A stretch of 21,372 nucleotides of DNA from Strigamia acuminata (GCA_949358305.1 CASHSZ010000102.1:1-21372); one strand, 5' to 3'. Shown: positions 1-7,876, counted from the first letter of the stretch. The notes: generated from the letters alone by a model not told the origin. Program-made: numbers and translations.

Positions 1-66
1 TTACTATTATTATCACTATTATTGCTTTTACAGGTATTACTATTATTATTATTATTATTGTTATTG
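1..66. repeat. ATT/TTA trinucleotide microsatellite
   Basis: The first 66 bases are an imperfect TTA/ATT trinucleotide run with a short interruption near 24-35. It is a simple repeat with no coding signal. Confidence 0.9.
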
Positions 67-212
67 TCAAGTGAATAAATGAGCGAACAAATCGGTAAAC
101 AATGGCGGTTATTGTGTTACAATACGGGGTTTCCCCGCCCGTGCTCGCATCGTGTTTTCACTCGTTTATCCCCGACCGCCTGTTTAGTCGTTTGTTTGTT
201 TCCCTGTCTATC

Positions 213-275
213 CATCTATCTATCTATCTATCTATCTATCTGTCAGTCAGTCAGTCAGTCAGTCAGTCAGTCAGT
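213..275. repeat. Compound tetranucleotide microsatellite (CTAT)n-(CAGT)n
   Basis: About 28 bases of CTAT/TATC repeat change abruptly to an almost perfect CAGT/TCAG repeat at about 242. The Leu/Ser/Val-rich open frames across it are by-products of the repeat. Confidence 0.95.
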
Positions 276-892
276 CGGCTAAATTAAAATATGGTGGTCG
301 GGGAAACCGACTATTTTCTCACCTTGCAGATAAAACGCTCGAACGTATCGATACACACGCGTGTTTCACGAAATGGAGTGTGGCGCAATAGATAAAAATC
401 TTTCTTCCTTTTTTTGTTGCGCGTCGTGATACCTTGACGTAACTGCGACAACGTGAATAGGTGGGGGGAGGGATTTTGGTACTGTAAGTAGTGCGAGTGT
501 CTATTTTCAAACAAACGAGCGAGTGGAGAGACGATTCACGCATTCACTCGACCGCCCGCCCGTGCGCGTGCGTACATTACATTAGCATGTGCACACGCGC
601 ACGGGCGGGAGACCCCGTGCATCGCCATCACTTTTTAATTTTTAACAAGCATGCGAGGTGGTCTTCATTGCGTTGTGTGAGTTTTCTGGACCAAACTCGA
701 CGTGTGTAATTGACCAATTTGTTTTATTTTCACACAACGAACAGACGAATGAAGAAACAAACAAAGAAAGAAGCGGCATTCATTTAACACATACTTTGTC
801 ATTGTTTTGGCATTTTTGGCACGTCGAGACAGACTTAATCACGCCGTGCAGTTTCAAACTCTGTTTGGTTTTGTTTGGTTTGGGTTTTTCTT
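276..892. other. Stretch without a supportable gene (contains one hairpin)
   Basis: Short overlapping open frames exist on both strands, but none has a convincing start context with splice sites or a protein-like composition. The only structured element is the inverted repeat at 555-609. Confidence 0.6.
555..609. repeat. GC-rich perfect hairpin
   Basis: The arm CCCGCCCGTGCGCGTG (555-570) is followed at 594-609 by its exact reverse complement. The 23-base spacer itself pairs partly (CGTACAT with ATGTGCA), so the foldable stem approaches 22 bp. It could be a small inverted-repeat remnant or a structured promoter/UTR element. No neighbouring gene is secure enough to choose. Confidence 0.85.
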
Positions 893-909
893 CCCCCCCC
901 CCCCCCCCC
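893..909. repeat. Poly-C tract (17 C)
   Basis: This is an uninterrupted run of 17 cytosines followed by a CTCCCC pyrimidine tract. Such G/C homopolymers are prone to length errors, so frames crossing it are unreliable. Confidence 0.95.
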
Positions 910-1154
910 TCTCCCCTACGTTTTATTTGCATCTACAAGTATTTGCTTCTCATTAAATTACGTTTATTCATTTTCTCTTTCTTTCCAAATGGGTAAACAG
1001 AAGACCTCGGCTAGACGCGTGTACCCGGCGCGTTGTTACTACGCGCGCGACCGAAGTGACTGGCCCAGCGTCTTGACCAATTATTAATTCAAATGTTAAT
1101 TTTTTATTTCGCTCTTCTTCTACCAACTGTCTTGCGCCGAGACCGCCGGTGTAG

Positions 1155-1550
1155 AGGCAGTGGCATCGCGCGCGGATTTGGTCGGACAGGATTGTCGCGG
1201 CCATCCGCTTCGCGTTTATGTTGGAGGACCTAAACTCGTTTTTGGACGATTGCCTTGGCGGTCGGTATGGTGGCGGAATCGACCACGGTGGCGGAATCGA
1301 CCACGGTGGCGTGCAGGGAGATGGAGATGGAGGAGCCCCGAAACCATCCGAGAAGCTTTGCGTGCAGTGGCGGCGGCCACCTCGGTGGCCACCGCAATCG
1401 AATGCGTCGTTGGATTTGTCAATTTTTTTCTATTTTCATTCCAATTTTTACTCCAATTTTTTTATTCAATTTCTATTACAATTTTCATTCGATTTTTATT
1501 CAATTTTTGTTTCAATCTTTATTCAATTTTTATTCAGATTTTCTCTCTAA
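1155..1550 (+). CDS. Possible terminal exon, unidentified Gly-rich protein
   Basis: After an in-frame TAG at 1152-1154 the frame is open to a TAA at 1548-1550. The first part (1155-1425) reads like protein: a Trp/Arg-rich start, then a Leu/Asp-rich helix-like segment (about 1218-1255), then a glycine-rich stretch containing an exact 18-bp in-frame duplication (1274-1309, residues GGIDHG repeated). A pyrimidine-rich tract with CAG at 1158-1160 could be a splice acceptor. The rest of the frame is Phe/Ile-rich because it crosses an AT-rich degenerate repeat, so the true end may be earlier. A cluster of AATAAA signals at 1591-1606 fits a 3' end. I do not recognise a family. Codons in the first part look better than chance, but this is a weak call. 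Confidence 0.3.
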   Translation, partial: RQWHRARIWSDRIVAAIRFAFMLEDLNSFLDDCLGGRYGGGIDHGGGIDHGGVQGDGDGGAPKPSEKLCVQWRRPPRWPPQSNASLDLSIFFYFHSNFYSNFFIQFLLQFSFDFYSIFVSIFIQFLFRFSL

Positions 1551-1560
1551 TTTTCGATTT
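1426..1560. repeat. Degenerate AT-rich minisatellite (about 10-12 bp unit)
   Basis: The stretch repeats variants of ATTTTTATTC and CAATTTTTATTC with substitutions and small indels. It inflates the tail of the open frame starting at 1155. Confidence 0.8.
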
Positions 1561-1590
1561 GTTTTGTTTGTCTGTTTTGTTAAATAGAAA

Positions 1591-1606
1591 AATAAAATAA
1601 AATAAA
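1591..1606 (+). terminator. Overlapping AATAAA polyadenylation signals
   Basis: Three overlapping AATAAA hexamers lie about 40 bp after the stop of the candidate exon at 1155-1550. They also belong to a short AAAAT-type repeat, so they may be fortuitous. Confidence 0.35.
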
Positions 1607-1950
1607 CAAATCTTTGGATTTTTTATGTGGGCGTGTTTGAGTGGCGGTGGAGAAAATGGGATTATCTAGACCAAAAGAGAGAACAACGTGAGCACCCTGT
1701 TTGGTTACGTAATTGCTAGGGGCCACGCACATTCCAAGAAGGAGGGTAATAAAGAAAGGTCGTGTAAAGGCGATAAAAAAGGTAGACGTTTTGTTCCGCA
1801 ACATCGCCCAAACGATAGAATAAACAAGCGGACGGATGGGCAGGGAGAAGAAAAGCACGCGCGCGATCAAACGCGGTGGGTAAAATGTCAGTTGATTCTA
1901 TTAGTCAGTCCTGGTCGAGGAGCATGCTGTCTTTAACGATTGAATCGAGG
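1607..1950. other. Stretch without a supportable gene
   Basis: Open frames of up to about 95 codons occur on both strands, but I see no credible start/splice combination or recognisable domain. Confidence 0.5.
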
Positions 1951-2106
1951 ATGGCACAAAGGAGATTCCGTACCTTGTGTGAGACAAGGTCTCCCATTGA
2001 AATCTGAAAATTTAAATCTGCAGTGGTGCGCCCCTGTCGGTTGAGCGAACGATTGAGACGAGTGGTCGAGGTTATCCGCAGCAGCCAACTATTGTTTATT
2101 TTTTAA
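1951..2106 (+). CDS. Very tentative two-exon reading frame
   Basis: An ATG in good context (AGGATGG) at 1951 starts nine codons that reach a GTGAGA donor at 1979. A matching CTGCAG acceptor ends at 2023, giving a 45-nt intron. Joining them keeps the frame open (Arg/Leu-rich) to a TAA at 2104-2106, for 36 residues. Without splicing the frame stops at a TGA inside the putative intron. No family is recognised. The case rests only on splice-site quality and frame agreement. Confidence 0.15.
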
Positions 2107-2115
2107 CACACATCC

Positions 2116-2271
2116 ATGTCTGCCCCTATTCATTGCGACGCGTCTAACCGACACATTTGGTTGGCCGGTGACTGCGCAACGCAGCGAGTCTGGGACATGA
2201 GACCAGACAGACACCGAAACCCTCCGGATCCCCGCGAAGGTCCGAAACGAACGGTTTGGAAGTGCTCGTGA
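2116..2271 (+). CDS. Small ORF, 51 codons, unidentified
   Basis: An ATG-to-TGA frame of 51 residues with an unusual composition: three Trp, three Cys, and a Pro/Arg/Asp-rich second half. It is in the same frame as the tentative exon ending at 2106, separated by one TAA. A GTGAAT donor-like sequence overlaps the stop at 2269, so it could be an internal exon rather than a complete peptide. Function unknown. Confidence 0.2.
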   Translation: MSAPIHCDASNRHIWLAGDCATQRVWDMRPDRHRNPPDPREGPKRTVWKCS

Positions 2272-2516
2272 ATCTGGCGAACGCGGTGATATGAATTCGC
2301 GTCATTTAGGACGATGCGACGCGCACCGAGAGATGAAATTTAAATCGTAAACCGATCGAAACGTTTACGATCTTCGTTTCACACAACACCTAATACGACA
2401 ATGCAATTAATGGTTGGAGTACACGATGTGAAATTAATTTCACGAATCGGGGAATCAATTTCTATTTTCTTCTCTCTACGTATCATTTTTATCCTGTAGT
2501 CTTTGTGCGTCTTTTC

Positions 2517-2744
2517 GTTTTTTCCTTGAAATCAGGTTTTCGTGAAACCTGATCCTGGGGTTATCCATGCGTCACATCCGCCTGGTAGGTTATTTTTTCC
2601 TCGAAATCAGGTTTTCGTGAAACCTGACCCTGGGGTTATCCACGCGTCACATCTGACCGGTATGTTGTTTTTTTCTTCGAAATCAGGTTTTCGTGAAACT
2701 TGATCCTGGGGTTATTCACGCGTCACATCCGCCCGGTAGGTTCA
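2517..2744. repeat. Three tandem copies of a 75-76 bp repeat with perfect hairpin
   Basis: Copies start their ATCAGGTTT arm at 2531, 2606 and 2682 (periods 75 and 76). Each has a T-rich lead, then a 9-bp stem (ATCAGGTTT / AAACCTGAT) around a TCGTG loop, then a conserved CCTGGGGTTATYCACGCGTCAC-like block and a CCGCCYGGTAGGTT end. The third copy has one stem mismatch. Each copy resembles a tiny exon, with a pyrimidine tract ending in CAG before it and GTAGGT after it. The implied 26-nt introns are too short for most eukaryotes, so I treat this as a minisatellite or remnant of a dispersed element. A diverged relative is at 20830-20890. Confidence 0.9.
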
Positions 2745-3106
2745 CGACGCGCGATCACGAGATAATATTGTTTGCCGACGCGCGCATCATATTCGAGCGT
2801 GCGTGTAGCCCGTTCCCCGCGATCACATTGCGACGCAAAGTCGTCCACGACTCCAATGTGCATCCGCGCGTGGTCGCGCTGCAATACGGAATGCGCTCAC
2901 GACTCCAATGCACGGTTTTTGGGCGTTTATTAAACATTTTTTGACGTTATTACGTGTGATCGCGCGTATATTTTGTTGACGAGAAAGAAAAAAAAAAATT
3001 CCTCAAAAGCCGGACCAAGGTTTCGATACAGTACGCTAATTTATCTTTTATTTTTGCAATGTGTGCGCGTCCAATACAAGCATAAAACTAGCGCGAGAAT
3101 ACCGCG
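2745..3106. other. Stretch without a supportable gene
   Basis: A plus-strand frame is open through 2944, but it starts inside the tandem repeat and has no supported splice sites. A short A-tract lies near 2988-2998. Confidence 0.5.
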
Positions 3107-3301
3107 ATGGACGACCGATCGCAACTGCCGTTCCGCATGGCGTTTGTCCATCTCCCGACCTGAAAGGAGAGAAAAATAGAACGCCAATTCGGTCTCAGTC
3201 CTGCCAACGGGACCCGACAGTCAGTGGCTAAAAAGCACACCAGACAACAGGTGATACACGAAATCAACGACAGGTGTCCCAAACTTTTCACACAATCATG
3301 A
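3107..3301 (+). pseudogene. TGA-interrupted ORF, or 3' exon, of an unidentified gene
   Basis: An ATG in strong context (GCGATGG) at 3107 opens 18 codons, then a TGA at 3161-3163. The same frame then continues for 45 codons to a second TGA at 3299-3301. The second half looks like a genuine polar protein C-terminus, rich in Gln, Lys and Arg and ending KLFTQS. Either an intron with an acceptor near CTGAAAG (3161-3167) removes the first TGA, or the gene is broken, or the stop is recoded. An AATAAA at 3450-3455 could polyadenylate it. It would converge tail to tail with the minus-strand gene ending at 3571. I do not recognise the family. Confidence 0.3.
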
Positions 3302-3408
3302 TTGTTCCACAAAGCCGAACCGAACACGACAAATAATTTAACAAACAAACAGTAATAACAACGATGTTAAACCACTTGTTTGATGATGAAATTGTACGAC
3401 AACTACTA

Positions 3409-3455
3409 TTTATTTATTTAATTAAAACATAACAACACACGAAAGAAGAAATAAA
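3409..3455. terminator. Back-to-back polyadenylation signals for convergent transcripts
   Basis: On the minus strand AATAAA occurs at 3418-3413 and 3414-3409, about 155 bases past the stop of the six-exon gene. On the plus strand AATAAA occurs at 3450-3455, about 150 bases past the plus-strand candidate. The two 3' ends would therefore overlap by a few tens of bases. Confidence 0.5.
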
Positions 3456-3466
3456 GAAAAAGAAAA

Positions 3467-3556
3467 AAATAAAATAAAATTAAATAAAATAAAATAAAAT
3501 AAAATAAAATAAAATAAAATAAAATAAAATAAAATAAAATAAAATAAAATAAAAAA
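3467..3556. repeat. (AAAAT)n pentanucleotide microsatellite
   Basis: About 14 perfect tandem AAAAT units, with a few imperfect ones on the left, lie within the predicted 3' UTR of the minus-strand gene. Confidence 0.95.
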
Positions 3557-3570
3557 TTCGAATGATCTGT

Positions 3571-5006
3571 CTAGTCGACATTGTCATCGTCATCATCTTC
3601 ACCATCGTCACTATCACCATCGTCACTATCACCATCGTCACTATCAACATCGTCACCGTCGTCGTCATCATCAATTACCCTCTGAAAAGAAAGAAAAAAT
3701 AAGAGAAACAATCAAAAAAGGTGGATGCGCACCAAACATGTTTACCGGTTGGCAGACCCGTTGCTGAAACTTGTACAGCGATTCGACAGACTTGATCGAA
3801 GTCAACGCCATCAAATCGACACACTGAAAATTATCAAACAAAAATGAATGTACATGAAAGGTCGAAAAGTGGTCGCGCGCGTCATCGTGCGTTTTATTCT
3901 TACCTTGCCAGACAATTTCTTTAACACGGATTCGACCGTGTCCGCCGCAATAGACGATAAAAGAATGCCACCATCGCGCGTTTTCTCGGCGACCGGTTCG
4001 ACATCATCCCGCTCCCGCTGCTCCCGTTCCCCTGATCTCGCCTCCGCCACCTCCACTTCACCCATAGCCACTTCAACTTCCGCTTCCACTCCATCCACGT
4101 CCACCTCTCTATCCTCCTCAGTTATCTCCACCTCCACTTCCATATCATACACATCTGTATCGACCCAGTCCAGGTCGCTTTCCATCCGCTTCAACTTCTT
4201 CTCCATTGATCTCAACCGACCTATCATCTCCTTCCTGCCACGCCACCTCCAACCCATGTACTCTTCGATCCTCTCAATTCGTTTGGTTGTCCCCGTGAAT
4301 CTCTTTGCTAGAGTCCACGCGATCTGCCTGGCTTTTTTCACCGCCCCCGCCACCGTCTTTTTCTCGCGCTGCGGCGGTGGCAGCAGTGGCGACGCCTCTC
4401 CTCGACACGACTTGAAAGAGAGAAAAAAGACAAACGGATAAAAAAAAAAAAAAAAACAAAAAAAAAAAAAACGGATGAACAAATAAATAGATTGATGACA
4501 AATAAAGCAAACGAACGAATCAGTACCTCGTTAACTTGCGCCGGGTCTTCCATCTCTCCATCACCCACTAAACAAGCGCGTTTAGATGGAATAGGATCCA
4601 TTTTTGACGGCGTGTCGGTCAATGGCACAGCGGACGACAAATTCGATGTAGTCGTCGTTTCCTCTTCCCCATCCCCTCCAATCTCTCTGTTTTTCTCCGT
4701 AGCGACCTGTAAAAAAAGAAAAAAAAAAAAAAAAAAAAAAAAAAGTGAGGAAGATGGAGGTTATATAAATGAATAAAACCTGAACAAAGGAAAACGAATG
4801 GGACGTAAACTCAGTTTCGATCTCTGTTAACGACGGACGAAACGTCCAATGGACGTTAGTCACACGCATCACCTCGCTCACTCGCTCACTCATTCACTCA
4901 TTCGCTCACTCACTCACTCGGGACTGTACGTTTGACAAAAATTCGTGATAAAAATTACCCCAATTACATTAAAATCTTCTATCAATTGTGGTACTAAGGC
5001 GTCCAT
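3571..5006 (-). CDS. Six-exon gene for an unidentified 321-residue acidic-tailed protein
   Basis: Read on the minus strand, exons are 5006-4959, 4821-4780, 4706-4527, 4410-3904, 3823-3746 and 3681-3571 (966 nt with stop). Introns of 137, 73, 116, 80 and 64 nt all fall between codons (phase 0). Donors are GTAATT, GTTTTA, GTACTG, GTAAGA and GTAAAC. Four acceptors are pyrimidine-rich CAG/AAG; the first needs GAG two bases after a CAG, because only that keeps the frame. The start ATG has context ATCATGG. Residues 31-90 are Ser/Thr/acid-rich. Residues about 105-172 are basic, probably helical or coiled-coil (Lys/Arg-rich, with YMGWRWRGRK). Residues about 180-215 alternate Val and Glu. The last 36 residues are a nearly pure Asp/Gly/Ser tail encoded by a 15-bp minisatellite (DGDSD repeated). 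Charge pattern suggests a nuclear, histone- or nucleic-acid-binding role; that is inference only. No known domain recognised. Confidence 0.8.
4440..4471. repeat. Poly-A tract in intron 3
   Basis: Two A-runs are separated by a single C. On the minus strand they form the T-rich tract just upstream of the intron 3 acceptor at 4411-4413. Confidence 0.9.
4709..4744. repeat. Poly-A tract in intron 2
   Basis: On the minus strand this is a polypyrimidine run of more than 30 T with a single C. It lies directly before the ACAG acceptor of exon 3 at 4706. Confidence 0.9.
4869..4919. repeat. (CACT)n tetranucleotide repeat in intron 1
   Basis: Imperfect CTCA/CACT repeats lie inside intron 1 of the minus-strand gene. 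On that strand they read GAGT/GAGC and create an open frame that is not needed for the gene model. Confidence 0.85.
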
Positions 5007-5049
5007 GATGTCGGGTGGTTAGTTCTGCATCCAGGAGGCATAGACAAGA

Positions 5050-5107
5050 CCAATCACGACTCTGCTCATTGTTGGCCAATCAAATCGCTTCGTACGATGG
5101 CGCCAAA
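5050..5107 (-). promoter_or_regulatory. CCAAT-box pair and E2F-like site upstream of the six-exon gene
   Basis: Reading away from the start codon at 5006, inverted CCAAT boxes lie at 5050-5054 and 5076-5080, 26 bp apart. The E2F-like sequence TTTGGCGC (minus strand) lies at 5107-5100. No TATA box is seen. Paired CCAAT boxes with an E2F site are typical of animal cell-cycle promoters bound by NF-Y and E2F; applying that here is inference. The region could also drive a plus-strand transcript. Confidence 0.45.
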
Positions 5108-5284
5108 TTCGATTGTTGGACTGCTTTCTATCGTGTTTTAGAGATTTTTGAGAGAAATCTTACGACGAGAAAACTCTTCTCTTTTTTTTTCCATGGAAAG
5201 ACACACGGGTTAACCACCAAAAATATTTATTTATTTATTTACGTGTGTTTTGTAGACGACGCGTCTTCTATCGCGTGACACACG

Positions 5285-6510
5285 CGTGTAAAAGCTAAGT
5301 TCGCGCGTTCGACATGTGAATGCAAAACGTTGACCATACGTCGCCGCGCGCGTCGCCGCGCCGCAAGTGGACGAATTCCCCGAAATCGCGCGAACGCCGA
5401 AAGTTGAAAATATTCAACTTTGACGCGCGCGACCACTCGTTGCCACCTTTGTTTTCCAGTGAAATCATTGATTTTTACATTGAAAACAGTCACATTCTAT
5501 TGAAATGAATTGTTTTCACGTCAAAACAATACACGAAAAACAATACAAGAAAAAAAGAGTTCATAAACAAATACAATCCTTTCGACGGTGCGCGTGGAAA
5601 TTACATGCCGCTCAATGCTCGCCTGCTGCGGCCGGGGAGATTGCAATTTCCCGTCGAGCAAGCAAACACAAAAACCCACCAAATTTTCAACTTTTCCCAT
5701 TTTAAAAAACAATTAAATATTCTTTAAATTAATAATCAACAATGAAATACCAAAAAAAATCAATTCTTAAGCAACTTAACAATTTTTGTTTTTGTGCTGC
5801 ATGGGAACCAAAAAATTGGTTGACGCGAGCTTGTGACATGCGCTGCACAGCCTCGCGAATCCTAAGTGCGTCCTCAGCCATACGCGTCGGCCTTGACGCG
5901 CGCGTTTAGACGCGCACATGTGAACTTAGCTTTGTGCGCGTCCAGATGCGCTCGTCTAGACGACCGCGTCAGGGCCGACGCGTATAGTTGTGGATGCCTC
6001 TAGGATTCGTGAGGCTGTGCAGCGCGTGTCATAAGCGCGTCTCAATTAATTTTTTTTATTCCCATGCTGCACGTCGTTTTGAATTAACAATACTCGAAAA
6101 TAGTCGTTTTAACTTTGAAAATAATTGTTTTAATTTCGAAAATATTCGCTTTCATATCAAAGTGTCCATTCTCACGCTATATAATGTTTAATACGTAATT
6201 TTATTATAAAAAATTTCCAATGTATAAACTTTATTTCTGTTTTCAGTTTCCTGATATGATTAAAGAAAATCCTAAATATTATTTCCAAACATTTATCAAA
6301 TTCTTTTCAAAAGCAGTTGTGGAGGCGTCTACTACGAACGTGTCATCGTGGGCGTCAAATTTGAATATTTTTAACTTTCTGCGTTTGCACGAATTCGCAG
6401 AATTCGTCCACTGGCATCGTGGCGACGCATGGTCGACATTTTGTATTCATATGTGACGCGCACTCTATTTACTCACGTAGAACACACGAATCGCGCGCGT
6501 CAACGCGCAC
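5285..6510. repeat. Nested foldback (inverted-repeat) element
   Basis: Two nested inverted repeats share nearly the same centre (about 5890-5935). Outer arms are about 5285-5450 and 6335-6500; they share, in opposite orientation, a GAATTCGTCCAC block followed by TGGTCRACRTTTTGYATTC-like sequence and a CATATGTG/CACATGTG block. Inner arms are about 5797-5920 and 5938-6072 and share GTGCWGCATGGGAA, GCGCTGCACAGCCTC, GAATCCTA and ACGCGTCGGCC blocks. A motif ACATGTGAACTTAGCTT recurs near 5290 (inverted), 5920 and 6510, suggesting repeated use of one terminus. Arms look roughly 75-85% alike by eye. The element abuts the satellite array beginning at about 6535. No transposase is evident. Confidence 0.75.
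6247..6456 (+). CDS. Possible exon inside the foldback element
   Basis: A strong-looking acceptor (TTTCTGTTTTCAG, ending 6246) opens a 69-codon frame to a TGA at 6454-6456. The first 30 residues (MIKENPKYYFQTF region) look like protein. Their layout distantly recalls the N-terminal part of PIF/Harbinger-type nucleases, which I cannot support further. From about 6335 the frame runs into the right outer arm of the inverted repeat, so its end is probably not natural. It may be a remnant of an element-encoded or captured exon. Confidence 0.22.
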   Translation, partial: FPDMIKENPKYYFQTFIKFFSKAVVEASTTNVSSWASNLNIFNFLRLHEFAEFVHWHRGDAWSTFCIHM

Positions 6511-6540
6511 ATGTAAATTTAGTTTCACTGAATCGCGTAC

Positions 6541-7380
6541 GAGTTTTTCTCTTTTTCAACGCGGAATCGTATTCGACTCGCTTTCTAGTCGAGTACGAGT
6601 TTTTCCCTTTTTCAACGCGAAATCGTATTCGACTCGCTTTCGAGTCGAGTACGAGTTTTGCCCTTCTTCAACGCGAAATCGTATTCGACTCGTTTTCGAG
6701 TCGAGTACGAGTTTTGCCCTTCTTCAACGCGAAATCGTATTCGACTCGCTTTCGAGTCGAGTACGAGTTTTGCCCTTCTTCAACGCGAAATCGTATTCGA
6801 CTCGCTTTCGAGTCGAGTACGAGTTTTGCCCTTCTTCAACGCGAAATCGTATTCGACTCGTTTTCGAGTCGAGTACGAGTTTTGCCCTTCTTCAACGCGA
6901 AATCGTATTCGACTCGTTTTCGAGTCGAGTACGAGTTTTGCCCTTCTTCAACGCGAAATCGTATTCGACTCGTTTTCGAGTCGAGTACGAGTTTTGCCCT
7001 TCTTCAACGCGAAATCGTATTCGACTCGCTTTCGAGTCGAGTACGAGTTTTGCCCTTCTTCAACGCGAAATCGTATTCGACTCGTTTTCGAGTCGAGTAC
7101 GAGTTTTGCCCTTCTTCAACGCGAAATCGTATTCGACTCGCTTTCGAGTCGAGTACGAGTTTTGCCCTTCTTCAACGCGAAATCGTATTCGACTCGTTTT
7201 CGAGTCGAGTACGAGTTTTGCCCTTCTTCAACGCGAAATCGTATTCGACTCGTTTTCGAGTCGAGTACGAGTTTTGCCCTTCTTCAACGCGAAATCGTAT
7301 TCGACTCGCTTTCGAGTCGAGTACGAGTTTTGCCCTTCTTCAACGCGAAATCGTATTCGACTCGCTTTCGAGTCGAATAC
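6541..7380 (+). repeat. 56-bp tandem array A1, 15 copies, plus orientation
   Basis: The CAACGCG landmark recurs at exactly 56-bp steps from 6557 to 7341 (15 copies, no indels). Each unit is three 11-mers forming a 13-bp hairpin with a four-base loop (TTTT or CTTT), plus a 23-bp spacer with CCCTTCTTCAACGCG. Copies differ mainly at the C/T first base of the loop; the first two copies are more diverged. The unit has no stop triplet in any forward frame, and 56 is not divisible by 3, so all three frames stay open for more than 270 codons. Confidence 0.97.
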
Positions 7381-7430
7381 GAGATAGTCGATGACCCGTT
7401 CCCGGACTTTGACTCGTACGACTCGTATTC

Positions 7431-7876
7431 GAGATGTATTCGAGATGTATTCGAATCGTATTCGAGTCGTATTCGAGATGGTCGATGATTTCCACTCGCT
7501 CGTATACGCGTTGTATACGAGCTCGTATTTTGATCGTAATCGTAAACGAATCGTTTACAAGTCGTATACGAGTTGTATACGACGTGTATACACCTCGTAT
7601 ACGAACGAAGTTTGGAAAATCCACCGGATACTTACTACGACATGAAAACACATAGTAGTCACATACGTCTTATTTGGAAATTGTGTTTTCCCAAACTTCG
7701 TTCGTATACGAGGTGTATACACGTCGTATACAACTTGTATACGACTTGTAAACGATTCGTTTACGATTACGATCAAAATACGAGCTCGTATACAACGCGT
7801 ATACGAGCGAGTGGAAATCATCGACCATCTCGAATGCGACTCGAATACGATTCGAATACATCTCGAATACATCTCG
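7431..7876. repeat. Palindrome 1 (about 185-bp arms, 75-bp loop)
   Basis: Left arm 7431-7615 and right arm 7691-7876 are near-perfect reverse complements around the loop 7616-7690. GTATAC-type steps in the right arm fall at 7704, 7715, 7726, 7737, 7748 and 7759, and GAATAC-type steps at 7832, 7843, 7854 and 7865: an exact 11-bp phase. The loop is not built from 11-mers and holds a small CTACT/AGTAG stem. Confidence 0.93.

Noticed and set aside
2517-2744. Three tandem micro-exons separated by 26-nt introns
   Set aside because: The implied 49-nt exons do not keep a frame and introns this short are known only in a few protists, whereas introns in this window are 64-137 nt.
3480-3674. Minus-strand Met/Thr/Val-rich frame
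   Set aside because: It is the wrong frame of the terminal acidic exon running on into the AAAAT repeat.
3848-4441. 197-codon plus-strand Ser/Thr-rich frame
   Set aside because: It is the antisense shadow of exon 4 of the minus-strand gene, whose splice sites and frame agreement are much stronger.
6419-7488. Long plus-strand open frames of 276-322 codons encoding 56-residue protein repeats
   Set aside because: All three forward frames are open because the 56-bp DNA unit has no stops and shifts frame each copy; no start, splice or composition evidence supports a protein.
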